A stretch of 64,000 bases of DNA from [Clostridium] scindens (GCF_019597925.1 NZ_CP080442.1:723001-787000); one strand, 5' to 3'; numbered from the stretch's first letter, positions 40,592 through 48,952 are shown. The notes: generated by a model not told the origin, from the letters alone. Numbers and translations: made by a program.

Positions 40592-43084
40592 ATGAATATT
40601 ATTACGAAGACCGCAACATCGAACCTGAAAAGAAATAAAAGCAGGAATATTCTGATTGGAATCGCGATCCTTCTGACTACGCTGCTTCTTACCATCGTGC
40701 CGACGGTTCTTTTAGATACCATCGATATTGAATTTGTAGCGGTAAATAAGGCTTATCCTACCTTTCACGCGATGTTTCGGAATGTAGACGAAAAGTCTGC
40801 CGAAGAAATGCAAAAGGATGAAAGAATTACGAAAGTAGGCCTAAGGGAGGATCCTGCCTACATGGTGTGTAGCAATCCGGATGTAAATATCAGCATGGTA
40901 TATTGTGATGCCAAAGCTGCCAAGTTAAACCGGCTGAAGCTTAAGGAAGGAGATTTACCGGAAAAGGCAGATGAAATCGTCGTGTCTAAGCACCTCCTCA
41001 AGGCTATGGGGCTGGAAGGAGAGATTGGCGATAGAATTACGGTGCCGTTTCAGGCAGTAGAAGACGGCGGGCTTGGGATGGAACAGGTCAAGGAATTTAC
41101 CATTACCGGCTTTAGCAGGGATTCTAAAGCGGCGATTGAAAAAGGGGTATATTCCGCCATGGTTTCTAAGACATTTACAGAAGAAATCATTCCCGAGGGA
41201 GCCCACAAGTACCGAGTATATTTCCGGATCGCCGGGCCAGAGCGCATGACAACGGATGCGATAGAAGAGCAGATTAAAGAGATTGGAGCGGAATATAAGC
41301 TGAATGCCACTGACATCGTAGATAATGGAGAGTATCTCAACGCCAATTATGTGGATCCCGCTTTATACAGCGGGATGGCAGGGCTGATGGTCATAATCGT
41401 CCTGGCGGGCATCATTACGATCTACAGCATCTATTACGTGTCCATGATGAACAAGGTACAGGAATATGGAAAATTAAGAGCGATCGGCGCGACAAAACGC
41501 CAGATACGGAAACTGGTTTTCCGGGAAGGCTTCGCCGTGGCTCTGATTGCAATCCCTATCGGCCTGGCGCTTGGATCGCTGGCCAGCACATTTATCGTCC
41601 ATGGAATGCTTGATACCAGCACGGGCGTGAGCAATTCCCTGGCGAAGTATATGAGGGAAGCCGTGGAGTCATCAGAAGTAACGCTGGTCAAGCCGTGGAT
41701 ACTTCTTCTGGCAGCCGTGGTATCTCTGGCAGCCGTATATCTGTCTCTGGTGCGTCCGATGCAGGTGGCGAGCAAAATATCAGCAATTGAGGCAATCCGC
41801 TATCAGGGCCAGGGAAGCAAGAAGAAAAAGGCCAAAGAAAGAAAAGGCTATCAGGAACTGAATACCAGGAAGTTAACGATGTCCAATCTGGGCAGGAACA
41901 AGAAACGTACCGTGGTTACCATAGTGACCCTTGGCATTACCGGCATCTTCTTTATGGTGGTCGCGACCGTGCTAAGCTGTATGACTCCCGAATCCATGAC
42001 CACCCAGGACATCCGTGGTGATGTGTCCATTTCTCTGGACTTCGAGAGTGGAAACCAGATGCATCCGGAAAGAGAATTATATAAGATACAGCAGAATAAT
42101 CCGCTGTCAGAGGAGTTAAGAGAACAGATTCTGGCAATCTACGGAGTAAAAGAGATCGAAGTGCAGACAATGGTTCAGGCGGTAATCCAGGAAGTGCTGG
42201 AAGAAGGAAAGCCAATGGAGACCTTCCCGAGAGGCATCGAGGATGGCGCGCTTGAGGAACTGAAGAAGTATGTGGCAGAGGGAAGCCTTGACGATGCGAA
42301 ATTAAAGGATGGAAAAGGAATTATCCTTAATTCAGAAGGCTTTCTGTTATCCCAGAGCGGAAAAGGCTTTCATATCGGAGACAAGGTACACCTGGATATC
42401 AAGGATGGAGAAGACTCCGTCAGCAGAGAATTCGAGATTGTCGCGATTACCAAGCACGCGCCATATCCATTGGCGGGCTACGATATATGCATGCCAAGTT
42501 CGGTACTTCAGGAGTTCAGTAAGAACAATCTGACGGACAGATATAATATCACGGCAGAAAAAGGAAAAGCAGCCGAGGTCACCAAAGCAGTAAAAGCGCT
42601 GGTAGAAAATCAGGAATTTTTGGATATTGAAACTTATCAAGAATTATATAAGCAGGCAGAGATGCAGATTGGCTTCATGATGTATGGATGTTACGGACTG
42701 CTGCTCGTATTCGGCTTAATTGGAATCCTGAACCTTGTAAATACCATGATCAACAGCGTCTATGTCAGGCGGAGAGAACTTGGCATGCTGCAGGCCATCG
42801 GCCTGTCCGGGAAACAGACTGTGAACATGCTGCAGCTGGAAGGCTTGTTCTATACGGCGGGCACGCTTATACTGTCCCTTGGCCTGGGAAGCCTACTGGG
42901 ATATCTGGCCTTCCTTTGGGCAAGGGAAGAAGGACTGATGTCTATCCGCATTTATCATTATCCGGCAGGGCCGGCACTGATGCTGGTAGCGGTGGTACTG
43001 CTTGTACAGCTGCTGATCACCTATCTGGTAAATCTCAACTTTAAGAAATCAAGCTTGATTGAGAGAATCAGGTTTGCAGAATAA
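40592..43084 (+). CDS. FtsX-type ABC transporter permease (antimicrobial peptide transport class)
   Basis: 830 residues. Two FtsX/MacB domains: helix near 20-40, extracellular domain, helices at about 268-290, 310-335 and 370-392 (VSMMNKVQEYGKLRAIGATKRQIRKLV), then a second copy with helix near 450, a large extracellular domain and terminal helices (TMINSVYVRRRELGMLQAIGLS). The repeated G-AIG motif is the coupling helix. It works with the preceding ATPase, probably in resistance to or sensing of cell-wall antibiotics. It follows by two bases after the ATPase stop. Confidence 0.92.
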   Translation: MNIITKTATSNLKRNKSRNILIGIAILLTTLLLTIVPTVLLDTIDIEFVAVNKAYPTFHAMFRNVDEKSAEEMQKDERITKVGLREDPAYMVCSNPDVNISMVYCDAKAAKLNRLKLKEGDLPEKADEIVVSKHLLKAMGLEGEIGDRITVPFQAVEDGGLGMEQVKEFTITGFSRDSKAAIEKGVYSAMVSKTFTEEIIPEGAHKYRVYFRIAGPERMTTDAIEEQIKEIGAEYKLNATDIVDNGEYLNANYVDPALYSGMAGLMVIIVLAGIITIYSIYYVSMMNKVQEYGKLRAIGATKRQIRKLVFREGFAVALIAIPIGLALGSLASTFIVHGMLDTSTGVSNSLAKYMREAVESSEVTLVKPWILLLAAVVSLAAVYLSLVRPMQVASKISAIEAIRYQGQGSKKKKAKERKGYQELNTRKLTMSNLGRNKKRTVVTIVTLGITGIFFMVVATVLSCMTPESMTTQDIRGDVSISLDFESGNQMHPERELYKIQQNNPLSEELREQILAIYGVKEIEVQTMVQAVIQEVLEEGKPMETFPRGIEDGALEELKKYVAEGSLDDAKLKDGKGIILNSEGFLLSQSGKGFHIGDKVHLDIKDGEDSVSREFEIVAITKHAPYPLAGYDICMPSSVLQEFSKNNLTDRYNITAEKGKAAEVTKAVKALVENQEFLDIETYQELYKQAEMQIGFMMYGCYGLLLVFGLIGILNLVNTMINSVYVRRRELGMLQAIGLSGKQTVNMLQLEGLFYTAGTLILSLGLGSLLGYLAFLWAREEGLMSIRIYHYPAGPALMLVAVVLLVQLLITYLVNLNFKKSSLIERIRFAE

Positions 43085-43094
43085 AGGATAGAAA

Positions 43095-43140
43095 GGAAAG
43101 GGATGAATCCTCTTGGAGGGCTTCATCCCTTTCCTTATTT
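43095..43140. terminator. Bidirectional terminator
   Basis: A 13-bp perfect stem GGAAAGGGATGAA/TTCATCCCTTTCC (43095-43107 with 43122-43134) lies between the convergent permease and LysR genes and is followed by TTATTT. Confidence 0.85.
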
Positions 43141-43145
43141 ACAAT

Positions 43146-44024
43146 TTAGGGTAATCGTAAAAGATTAAGAATGGTATCACGTACCTGCCGCACCTGGGGC
43201 GAGAGGCTATGATCCTTTGCGGATATCAGCGCCAGTTCCCAGTGCACCTCTTCTGCTGGAAGCGGGACGATCCTGTAATTGTCTGGCTGACGGTCCTCAA
43301 TAAAAGAATCAATGGCGATGCCGATCACTTCCAGGTCCGGACAGACTCGTATCATATTTTCTACCATAACCGCCGTATCGTAGATCATCGGCTCAAAGCC
43401 GTGGAGGCGGCAGCGTTCGCAGAAATAATGGAAGATTCGGAACTGGCGGCTTATCAGCATCAGGGGATAGGGGCGCAGGTCATCAAGCCTTATGAGCGGC
43501 TTGCCGTATAATGGATGGCCGTCAGGAACCAGCGCGCATACTGCGGAAGTATGCAAAATATCCGAGTTGAATTTGACGGCATCCACAGGCCCTGAAGTCA
43601 AGACAAGATCATAGATATGATCGTACACATTTTCCTCGCACTGTAAATCCCACGATTCGATATAACTGATGGAGAAGTCCGGATATTTTTCCTGGAGAAT
43701 TTTAAGCAAAGGGAGATTGAGTACCTGGTAGACGCCCAGTGTAGTGCCTAGGATAACTTCCTTTTTGTTAAGTTCGGAGAGGTCTTTTCTTAGCAAGGCA
43801 TACTCTTCAGTGATTATCTGCGCATGCTTTTTCAGGATTTCTCCGGACGCAGTCAGGATCAGCCCTTCGGGAGTACGGACAAAAAGCGCGCACTGAAGTT
43901 CATCCTCCAGTTTTTTGATGGCTTTGCTGACTCCCTGGGGAGAGATGTATAAAAGTTCCGCGGCTTTTGAAAAACTGCAAGTTTTGCAGACAGTCAGAAA
44001 ATATAAAAATGATGTAGGATTCAT
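43146..44024 (-). CDS. LysR-family regulator, divergent from an SDR dehydrogenase
   Basis: 292 residues. The HTH is MNPTSFLYFLTVCKTCSFSKAAELLYISPQGVSKAIKKLEDELQCALFVRTPEGL at 1-55, and the substrate-binding domain runs to the end (EVILGTTLGVYQVLNLPLLKILQEKYPDFSISY). It is divergent from the dehydrogenase gene at 44147 with 120 bases between, the typical LysR target arrangement. The inducer is unknown. Confidence 0.92.
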   Translation of the reverse strand: MNPTSFLYFLTVCKTCSFSKAAELLYISPQGVSKAIKKLEDELQCALFVRTPEGLILTASGEILKKHAQIITEEYALLRKDLSELNKKEVILGTTLGVYQVLNLPLLKILQEKYPDFSISYIESWDLQCEENVYDHIYDLVLTSGPVDAVKFNSDILHTSAVCALVPDGHPLYGKPLIRLDDLRPYPLMLISRQFRIFHYFCERCRLHGFEPMIYDTAVMVENMIRVCPDLEVIGIAIDSFIEDRQPDNYRIVPLPAEEVHWELALISAKDHSLSPQVRQVRDTILNLLRLP

Positions 44025-44146
44025 AGACGTCCCCCCATGCGCATGAACTAATAGTTGAAGGGTTGAAACTTTTGGATGTTTTACATTCTGTCAAATCCAG
44101 TATACCATGAAATCAGGGAGAAATCCAAAAGGAAGGGGATGATAGG

Positions 44147-44914
44147 ATGAAGAATTTATTTGATCTGACAGGGAAGGTGGCGCTGATCACCGGCGCTTCT
44201 TCTGGACTTGGAGTACAGATGGCCCAAGGACTCGCGGGGCAGGGCGCCAAACTGGCGATTGTGGCCAGGAGGATGGATCGCCTGGAAAAGCTGGCGAAGG
44301 AATTCGAGGATAACGGTACTGAGTGTCTGCCTGTGAAGTGTGATATTACGAAGGAAGAAGAGATCATTGAAATGGTAGATAAGGTGATATCCCACTATGG
44401 GAAGATAGACATTCTGGTGAATAATGCAGGAATGGCATCTGGAACTGCATCGGAGGATATGACGCTGGAGGAATGGGATAAGATTATACGGCTGAATCTG
44501 ACCGGATCGTTTCTTGTATCCCGGGAAGTAGGGAAGCATATGATTGCCCGTCGATATGGAAAGATAATTAATACCTGCTCCATCCAGGGAATCCGATGTA
44601 CCATGGGGATGCCGGGAACTCCTTACAATTCGTCAAAAGGCGGAGATATCATGATGGTAAGGTCTCTGGCAGCGGAATGGGCGCAGTACGGGATTACGGT
44701 AAATGGAATCGGACCAGGATATTTTCCAACGGATATCGACAAAGAATATCTGGCGACGGATTATTTTAAAGGACAGCTGGCCATGCATTGCCCGATGGGC
44801 AGGATTGGACGGGACGGCGAATTGAATGGAGTCTTGATCTATTTTGCATCGGATGCATCCAGTTATACGACCGGACAGATCATGTATGTAGATGGCGGCT
44901 GGACGCTTGTTTAG
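44147..44914 (+). CDS. SDR-family oxidoreductase (gluconate 5-dehydrogenase-like)
   Basis: 255 residues behind AAGGAAGGGGAT. NAD(P)-binding TGASSGLGVQMAQG at residues 15-28, NNAGMASG near 88, catalytic Ser in SIQGIRCTM near 145 and YNSSKGG motif near 162 with Tyr and Lys, and the C-terminal PMGRIGRDGELNGVLIYFASDASSYTTGQIMYVDGGW. This fits the classical SDR class used for sugar acids. Control by the divergent LysR protein is likely. Substrate is inferred from class only. Confidence 0.9.
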   Translation: MKNLFDLTGKVALITGASSGLGVQMAQGLAGQGAKLAIVARRMDRLEKLAKEFEDNGTECLPVKCDITKEEEIIEMVDKVISHYGKIDILVNNAGMASGTASEDMTLEEWDKIIRLNLTGSFLVSREVGKHMIARRYGKIINTCSIQGIRCTMGMPGTPYNSSKGGDIMMVRSLAAEWAQYGITVNGIGPGYFPTDIDKEYLATDYFKGQLAMHCPMGRIGRDGELNGVLIYFASDASSYTTGQIMYVDGGWTLV

Positions 44915-44941
44915 ACAATTCCCCCATAAAGCGATATAGGT

Positions 44942-44981
44942 ATAGAAGGACGGGCACGCGATTGCATGCCCGTCCTTCTAT
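44942..44981 (+). terminator. Terminator after the SDR gene
   Basis: A 15-bp perfect stem (44942-44956 with 44967-44981), 10-nt loop. No long T-run, but it faces the convergent lipoprotein gene. Confidence 0.7.
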
Positions 44982-45015
44982 GTGATACTTAAAAGTCAAT
45001 CCGCTTTCTATCAGC

Positions 45016-45636
45016 TTATTCCGAGAGAGCAGAGTCATCCATTGCTGTGGAATCGCCGCTTTCAATCACTTCTCCGGTATCCTTGTTTTTGAAGTTTACA
45101 ATCGTTTTTAACTGGTCTTCTGGCACCGCGTTCAAAGACTGGTACATATTGCCCTCGACATACAGCGCGATTACGACAAAACTTTCCAGCCCGCCGTATA
45201 CGGAAGCATCTACATTAACATCGAACTCGGTTACTTCATCATTGTAGGTAATAGAGTCAAAAGAAGGATAGTTTTCTTTATCCTGCAGAATCTCCTGGAT
45301 GCTCTCGTCAATTCCAGTCTTAATCTCATTTAATAGATTCTGATGTGCCTCTTCTGTCATTTTGAGAGTTACGGACCCATCCTCATTCTTGGCTACCTCT
45401 GTTACGCCGGCGGCTTTTGCCTCCTCATCCAAAGTGGCTTCGGAATCTCCGACCAATGATGCCGGCAGGGTGATTTCTACTGTCTTCTGTTCCTTTTTAG
45501 GCGCTGCCTTTTTATCAGAAGAATCTTCAGTCTTTTCTTTCTTTGAAGTATCTTTGGAATCGTCCTTGCCCTGACAGGCAGCCAAAGACAGCGTCAGTAC
45601 CGCAATCATCAGTACTGCGATCAATTTCTTTTTCAT
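45016..45636 (-). CDS. Lipoprotein of unknown function
   Basis: 206 residues. A lipoprotein signal with box LAAC is at residues 1-21, followed by a Lys/Asp/Ser-rich linker (to about residue 48). The remainder is alpha/beta (VEITLPASLVGDSEATLDEEAKAAGVTEV, VTLKMTEEAHQNLLNEIKTGIDESIQEIL, SITYNDEVTEFDVNVDAS). I do not recognise a family beyond small Firmicute lipoproteins. AGAGAGG precedes the ATG. Its own promoter would lie in the gap 45637-45890, which shows nothing else recognisable. Confidence 0.75.
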   Translation of the reverse strand: MKKKLIAVLMIAVLTLSLAACQGKDDSKDTSKKEKTEDSSDKKAAPKKEQKTVEITLPASLVGDSEATLDEEAKAAGVTEVAKNEDGSVTLKMTEEAHQNLLNEIKTGIDESIQEILQDKENYPSFDSITYNDEVTEFDVNVDASVYGGLESFVVIALYVEGNMYQSLNAVPEDQLKTIVNFKNKDTGEVIESGDSTAMDDSALSE

Positions 45637-45869
45637 AGATATTTTTCCTCTCTTTCCTTATATGTCGGTCTTACAGTTTGTTCCGGTAATGCAAAAATAG
45701 TTTACATTTTCTATGTCGGCTGCTTTTTATAGAGAGCAGGTAATGACCGGTATAAACCTTGCTATTAACCGCTGGCATTTTCCAAGACCATATTAATTAT
45801 ATATGGTAAATTGATGAAAGTAAACGGGGGCATTTGTAATGCCATATAATTCCATAAAATTACAGTTTG

Positions 45870-45945
45870 AAATTCGGTATTCCGAATTTGATGGTTGACA
45901 TAATACTTTATAAAGAATATAATTCCGATAAGAAGTTCGAACTTC
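45870..45945 (+). promoter_or_regulatory. Consensus promoter with flanking palindromes upstream of the lysis cassette
   Basis: TTGACA (45895-45900), exactly 17 bases, then TATAAT (45918-45923). An 8-bp inverted repeat AAATTCGG-TATT-CCGAATTT (45870-45889) lies just upstream and a 14-bp perfect palindrome GAAGTTCGAACTTC (45932-45945) just downstream of the -10 box. The two palindromes differ in sequence, implying tight control by two factors or one flexible one. It lies 126 bases before the 48-codon gene. Confidence 0.75.
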
Positions 45946-46049
45946 AGAATCAATAGCAGCACCTTGAAAATAGAACAATAAGACAAAGCGGAGCATCTAC
46001 CAGTACATAAAAAGCATTTATTCTGGCATACTAATTCCGGGGTGATAGT

Positions 46050-46196
46050 ATGGATAAAAAGCAGCAGGAGAAACAGAACCGGCAGAAGAATCTGGATCAA
46101 TACAACAGTGTGACCGAGAAGGTAAAGCCGGAGAATCAAAACCAGGAGCATAACGCAAGAAAAGAAGCAGTAGACGTGAAATTGAGACAGGTATAA
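46050..46196 (+). CDS. Small basic protein heading the lysis cassette (48 residues)
   Basis: ATG behind GGGGTGA opens a 48-codon frame (MDKKQQEKQNRQKNLDQYNS, ending KLRQV) rich in Gln, Lys and Asn, with no membrane helix. It is co-directional with the holin-like genes downstream and follows the palindrome-flanked promoter. Function unknown; possibly a regulator of lysis timing. It is below the usual length cut-off. Confidence 0.5.
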   Translation: MDKKQQEKQNRQKNLDQYNSVTEKVKPENQNQEHNARKEAVDVKLRQV

Positions 46197-46264
46197 GACT
46201 GGAACAAAGCAAAGAAAGGCATCCGCAATGGGTGCCTTTTTTGCGGGCAAAAAGGAGGAGGGGA

Positions 46265-46489
46265 ATGGAAAATGAAATAGCAGTGGCCATCTGCTCTCTT
46301 GTCGGAACGTTGGTTGGAAGCCTGGCCGGAATCATGACGGCAAACCGGCTGACTAACTATAGGATTGAGCAGCTGGAAGAAAAAGTGAAGAAACATAACA
46401 ATCTGGTGGAACGTATGATAATAGTGGAACAGTCCACAAAATCAGCGCATCACAGGATTGACGGATTAATAGCAGAAAGAGAGGAATAG
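46265..46489 (+). CDS. XhlA/holin-associated small membrane protein (74 residues)
   Basis: ATG 46265 lies behind AAGGAGGAGG. An N-terminal helix (AVAICSLVGTLVGSLAGIM) is followed by a coiled coil (YRIEQLEEKVKKHNNLVERM). A short N-terminal hydrophobic segment plus coiled coil is typical of phage lysis cofactors such as XhlA-type proteins, though its orientation is reversed relative to classical XhlA. It precedes the holin gene by three bases. Exact family unsure. Confidence 0.6.
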   Translation: MENEIAVAICSLVGTLVGSLAGIMTANRLTNYRIEQLEEKVKKHNNLVERMIIVEQSTKSAHHRIDGLIAEREE

Positions 46490-46492
46490 GAT

Positions 46493-46786
46493 ATGGAACA
46501 GCTTATGGATTATGTGAAACCAGAACTGATCGTCGTGTCGGTAGCGCTTTACTTTATCGGCATGTGGCTTAAACAGGCAGCATTTATCAAGAATAAATAT
46601 ATTCCGCTGGTACTGGGAATCGTCGGAATCTTCATATGCGGTATCTGGGTAATCGGGACAGAAGCCACTACTACGAGGCAGGGAATTGCAATGGCAGTAT
46701 TCACCGCGATTGTGCAAGGCGTATTGGTGGCAGGCCTGAGTACATATGTGAATCAGTTTATCAAGCAATTGGGAAAAGACGAGTGA
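46493..46786 (+). CDS. Phage-like holin (97 residues)
   Basis: Two or three membrane helices (residues 11-25, 34-52, 66-88) with a short charged C-terminus. Segment VKPELIVVSVALYFIGMWLKQAAFIKNKYIPLVLG followed by GIAMAVFTAIVQGVLVAGLSTYVNQ is typical of a phage holin family of about 95-100 residues. It lies three bases after the XhlA-like stop. It would form membrane lesions that let the amidase act on peptidoglycan. The amidase gene follows after a hairpin. Confidence 0.75.
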   Translation: MEQLMDYVKPELIVVSVALYFIGMWLKQAAFIKNKYIPLVLGIVGIFICGIWVIGTEATTTRQGIAMAVFTAIVQGVLVAGLSTYVNQFIKQLGKDE

Positions 46787-46806
46787 AATATAATAAATAT
46801 GGCGCA

Positions 46807-46839
46807 AAAACCGGAGGAAATTTTACATCCTCCGGTTTT
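46807..46839 (+). terminator. Hairpin between holin and amidase genes
   Basis: A 12-bp perfect stem AAAACCGGAGGA/TCCTCCGGTTTT (46807-46818, 46828-46839) with 9-nt loop. The right arm ends in four T residues. It may attenuate rather than stop transcription into the amidase gene. Confidence 0.6.
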
Positions 46840-46872
46840 GATGTCTTAAAGGAGTAGAAAGGAGCAAAAATT

Positions 46873-47667
46873 ATGAATATAAAAAAGCACGGATTAAGGT
46901 TTCATGGCAGTTTTACCTACAGGAACAGGACGGATGAGATCATCTGGCATCACGCCGAGGCGAACTGCACGGTCGAGGATATTCATTCCTGGCACTTGAA
47001 CAATGGCTGGATCGGATGTGGGTACAACCTGATCATCTACAAGGATGGGACGGTGCACGAGGGAAGGCCGCTGAACGCTGTCGGAGCCCACGCGTCAGGC
47101 CACAACAGCCGCAGCGTAGGCGTCTGCTGCATCGGACGTTATGATATTGAGACGATGCCGCTGGCGCAATTAAATGCGGCAAAACAGGTGCAGGCCTATT
47201 TAAAGGGTCTGTATCCAGGGGCGGTAACGAAGAAGCATAAGGATGTAAATGCCACCTCCTGCCCGGGCAAGAATTTTCCGTTTTCAGAGATTGCGGGAAC
47301 CGCAGGGGATGCGTCCACCGAGGCATCCACAGCAGGCCAGGGGACAAGCCCTTCTGGCAACTGGTACGCGCGCCTGCAGGCAGAATGTAATGCGCAGGGA
47401 TTCAGTACCCAGAAGGTGGATGGCCTTCCCGGGCCGAATACTCTGGCAGGATGCCCGCAATTGGGAAGAAATTCAAGAGGCCGCATCACGTCCCTGATGC
47501 AGGAGAGGCTGATCTCGCTTGGCTATTCCTGCGGGCCTTGCGGGGCGGATGGCATCAATGGCGCGGGAACCCAGGCGGCGATCAAGGCATTCCAGAGAGA
47601 CTATAGATTGGTAACGGATGGAATCGTCGGACAGAAAACCTGGAGCAAGCTGCTGGGTTTATCATAA
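46873..47667 (+). CDS. N-acetylmuramoyl-L-alanine amidase (endolysin-like) with peptidoglycan-binding domain
   Basis: 264 residues behind AAAGGAG. Amidase_2/PGRP fold: zinc ligand histidine in IIWHHAEANC, IGCGYNLIIYKDGTVHEGRP, the second His in VGAHASGHN, and Cys/His in HKDVNATSCPGKNFPF. A linker rich in Ser/Thr/Gly leads to a C-terminal peptidoglycan-binding domain (ITSLMQERLISLGYSCGPCGADGINGAGTQAAIKAFQRDYRLVTDGIVGQKTWSKLL). No signal peptide, so export depends on the holin. This is a phage endolysin arrangement, but no virion genes lie nearby. Confidence 0.92.
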   Translation: MNIKKHGLRFHGSFTYRNRTDEIIWHHAEANCTVEDIHSWHLNNGWIGCGYNLIIYKDGTVHEGRPLNAVGAHASGHNSRSVGVCCIGRYDIETMPLAQLNAAKQVQAYLKGLYPGAVTKKHKDVNATSCPGKNFPFSEIAGTAGDASTEASTAGQGTSPSGNWYARLQAECNAQGFSTQKVDGLPGPNTLAGCPQLGRNSRGRITSLMQERLISLGYSCGPCGADGINGAGTQAAIKAFQRDYRLVTDGIVGQKTWSKLLGLS

Positions 47668-47679
47668 TCGCATTATCAA

Positions 47680-47708
47680 GGCCACGGGGCGTTAAGAACT
47701 CCGTGGCC
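47680..47708 (+). terminator. Terminator of the lysis cassette
   Basis: An 8-bp GC-rich stem GGCCACGG/CCGTGGCC (47680-47687 with 47701-47708) with 13-nt loop, followed by TATTATAT. Confidence 0.75.
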
Positions 47709-47758
47709 TATTATATCTTAATCTTATAGTTGATCCCATAGCAGTATTATTTTAGCCG

Positions 47759-47956
47759 CTATTCTTCTCTTTTAGCACTGGAAAATGATTTGCAATTCTT
47801 CAATATTGTAGTTGCGTCAGAGTCTATTACGCTAAATGCTTCATCTGATGCTACATCGATACAGTAAAATTTTTTATCTCCTACCGTTATTGATCATTCG
47901 GTTGGGGTTCCATTTTCATCGTAACATTTATTGATATTATTCCATTTGTTTTTCAT
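47759..47956 (-). pseudogene. Remnant of an unrecognised gene (reverse strand, in-frame TGA)
   Basis: From ATG 47956 the reverse frame reads MKNKWNNINKCYDENGTPTE, then TGA at 47896-47894, then continues with SITVGDKKFYCIDVASDEAF and IDSDATTILKNCKSFSSAKREE to TAG 47759. The total would be about 65 residues. Coding-like composition continues past the stop, so this is probably a decayed fragment. No SECIS-like hairpin was seen, and the region is AT-rich. The surrounding gap 47709-48057 has no other gene. Confidence 0.4.
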
Positions 47957-48057
47957 ATGATAGTCATTTTTGACCTCGTGACCTCCAAGGCTGACGATTT
48001 ATTTGTTTTCAAAATATAAAATATAATGTATTATACAAAGAAAGGAGGCGAAATGGA

Positions 48058-48282
48058 ATGCATACAGATGTAAGAGAGTATATTAATCTATGCCGTGTTA
48101 AAAGAAACAATATGACGGAGGCTGAATTGGCAAGAAGGACAGGCCAATCACCACAGAATATGAATAATAAGTATAAGAGAAATACATTCAAGGTTGCAGA
48201 ACTTCAAAAGGTTGCGGAGGCTATGAATGCGGATCTGAAAATATCATTCATTGATAGGAATTCCGGGGAACCTATAATATAA
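48058..48282 (+). CDS. Short Xre-type helix-turn-helix protein
   Basis: 74 residues; the ATG follows AAAGGAGG by nine bases. VREYINLCRVKRNNMTEAELARRTGQSPQNMNNKYKRNTFKVAELQKVAEAMNADL is a single-domain Cro-type fold of minimal length. A weak promoter-like sequence lies upstream. Downstream are a further small gene and the tRNA. Likely a local regulator, perhaps of a phage-derived region such as the lysis cassette. Confidence 0.8.
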   Translation: MHTDVREYINLCRVKRNNMTEAELARRTGQSPQNMNNKYKRNTFKVAELQKVAEAMNADLKISFIDRNSGEPII

Positions 48283-48415
48283 TATATTTGATATTTAATA
48301 AATGAAAAATCGAATGGGCATAATAAATAGTTGGTTTAACAAATGAAAACTTGTATAAAACAATTAGGTCTAGAGATTAGCGCAGTAGTCGAGTAAGCGG
48401 AGAAAGGAGGAACAC

Positions 48416-48547
48416 ATGGAAGAGATGACCAAAGAAGAGATGCAGAGATTTCTTATAAAGGAAGCGCAGCGAGGAACGACAGAGATAGAAGCATACAGAA
48501 ATCTTATGGAGATACTCGGCATCGAGTATCCCAAATTTGTTCTATAA
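48416..48547 (+). CDS. Small acidic hypothetical protein (43 residues)
   Basis: The ATG is spaced seven bases from a strong AAAGGAGG. Sequence MEEMTKEEMQRFLIKEAQRG and IEAYRNLMEILGIEYPKFVL is helical. No family recognised. A hairpin terminator follows at 48553-48591. The strong ribosome site is the main support. Confidence 0.5.
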   Translation: MEEMTKEEMQRFLIKEAQRGTTEIEAYRNLMEILGIEYPKFVL

Positions 48548-48552
48548 CTTAA

Positions 48553-48591
48553 AACTCCGCAATCACTTGAAAATATTGGACTTGCGGAGTT
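48553..48591 (+). terminator. Hairpin after the 43-residue gene
   Basis: A 10-bp stem AACTCCGCAA/TTGCGGAGTT (48553-48562 with 48582-48591), 19-nt loop, followed by ATGTAAG; weak T-tract. Confidence 0.5.
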
Positions 48592-48610
48592 ATGTAAGAA
48601 AATAAAAAGA

Positions 48611-48683
48611 TGGAGTATACGGGATTCGAACCCGTGACCTCAACAATGCGAATGTTGCGCGCTCCCAACTGCGCTAATACCCC
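48611..48683 (-). tRNA. tRNA-Ala (anticodon CGC)
   Basis: Reverse-strand cloverleaf of 73 nt. Acceptor GGGGTAT/ATACTCC with the G3-U70 pair that defines alanine tRNAs; D-stem GCGC/GCGC; anticodon stem CAACA/TGTTG with loop TTCGCAT giving anticodon CGC (codon GCG); T-stem ACGGG/CCCGT with loop TTCGAAT; discriminator A. CCA is not encoded, and T-rich sequence follows on the reverse strand. It lies between the orphan lysis genes and the toxin-antitoxin locus. Confidence 0.93.
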
Positions 48684-48768
48684 ATGGAATTAGTATAACA
48701 CGTACAAGCCAAAAGTAAAGAGTTGCATTAAAAAATATTTGAATTTGTGCCGCATGTAAAGACAACTC

Positions 48769-48797
48769 TTGAGTTAAAAGGCAAGAGATGCTATATT
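48769..48797 (+). promoter_or_regulatory. Promoter of the putative antitoxin RNA
   Basis: TTGAGT (48769-48774), 17-nt spacer and TATATT (48792-48797). Predicted start near 48804. Confidence 0.6.
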
Positions 48798-48804
48798 GTA
48801 GTCA

Positions 48805-48945
48805 TAAAAGGAGCAGTCACCCACAAGGTGGGTTGACCAAATACAAACTAGAAAACCACCCTATTACCGTGTACCGACCTCCAATCGTTAGATTTTTAGG
48901 TCTAACTTTTGGGGGTCGGTACAAAGTACAAGGATGGTTTTTCTT
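48805..48945 (+). ncRNA. Putative antitoxin RNA of a type I toxin-antitoxin locus
   Basis: Runs from the promoter above to the end of a large hairpin followed by T5-C-T3. It includes a small stem CCCAC/GTGGG near 48820 and the nested hairpin 48851-48943. It is convergent with and overlaps the 3' end of the toxin mRNA, the architecture of TxpA/RatA and BsrE-like type I systems. Extent is inferred from promoter and terminator only. A 67-codon open frame here is probably not translated. Confidence 0.5.
48851..48943. terminator. Nested hairpin shared by antitoxin and toxin transcripts
   Basis: Outer arms GAAAACCACCC (48851-48861) and GGATGGTTTTTC (48932-48943); middle stem of 12 pairs with one G-T (48871-48882 with 48911-48922); inner stem GTTAGA/TCTAAC (48887-48892 with 48901-48906). 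T-rich on the plus side, A-rich mirrored for the minus side, so it can end RNAs from both directions. Confidence 0.6.
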
Positions 48946-48952
48946 TGCAAAG

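Noticed and set aside
45932..45945. Possible LexA box GAAGTTCGAACTTC
   Set aside because: Firmicute LexA boxes are GAAC-N4-GTTC. Here the halves are inverted (GTTC next to GAAC), so it is a different palindrome.
45765..46250. 161-codon reverse frame with many hydrophobic residues
   Set aside because: It runs opposite the consensus promoter and the small genes, has no ribosome site, and its hydrophobicity comes from AT-rich shadow sequence.
47894..47896. TGA in the small reverse frame as another selenocysteine codon
   Set aside because: No SECIS-like hairpin and no recognised redox motif; the frame is more likely a decayed gene.
48611..48683. tRNA gene as the attachment site of an integrated element
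   Set aside because: No duplicated tRNA 3' end and no integrase next to it in this window, so an att role is not supported.
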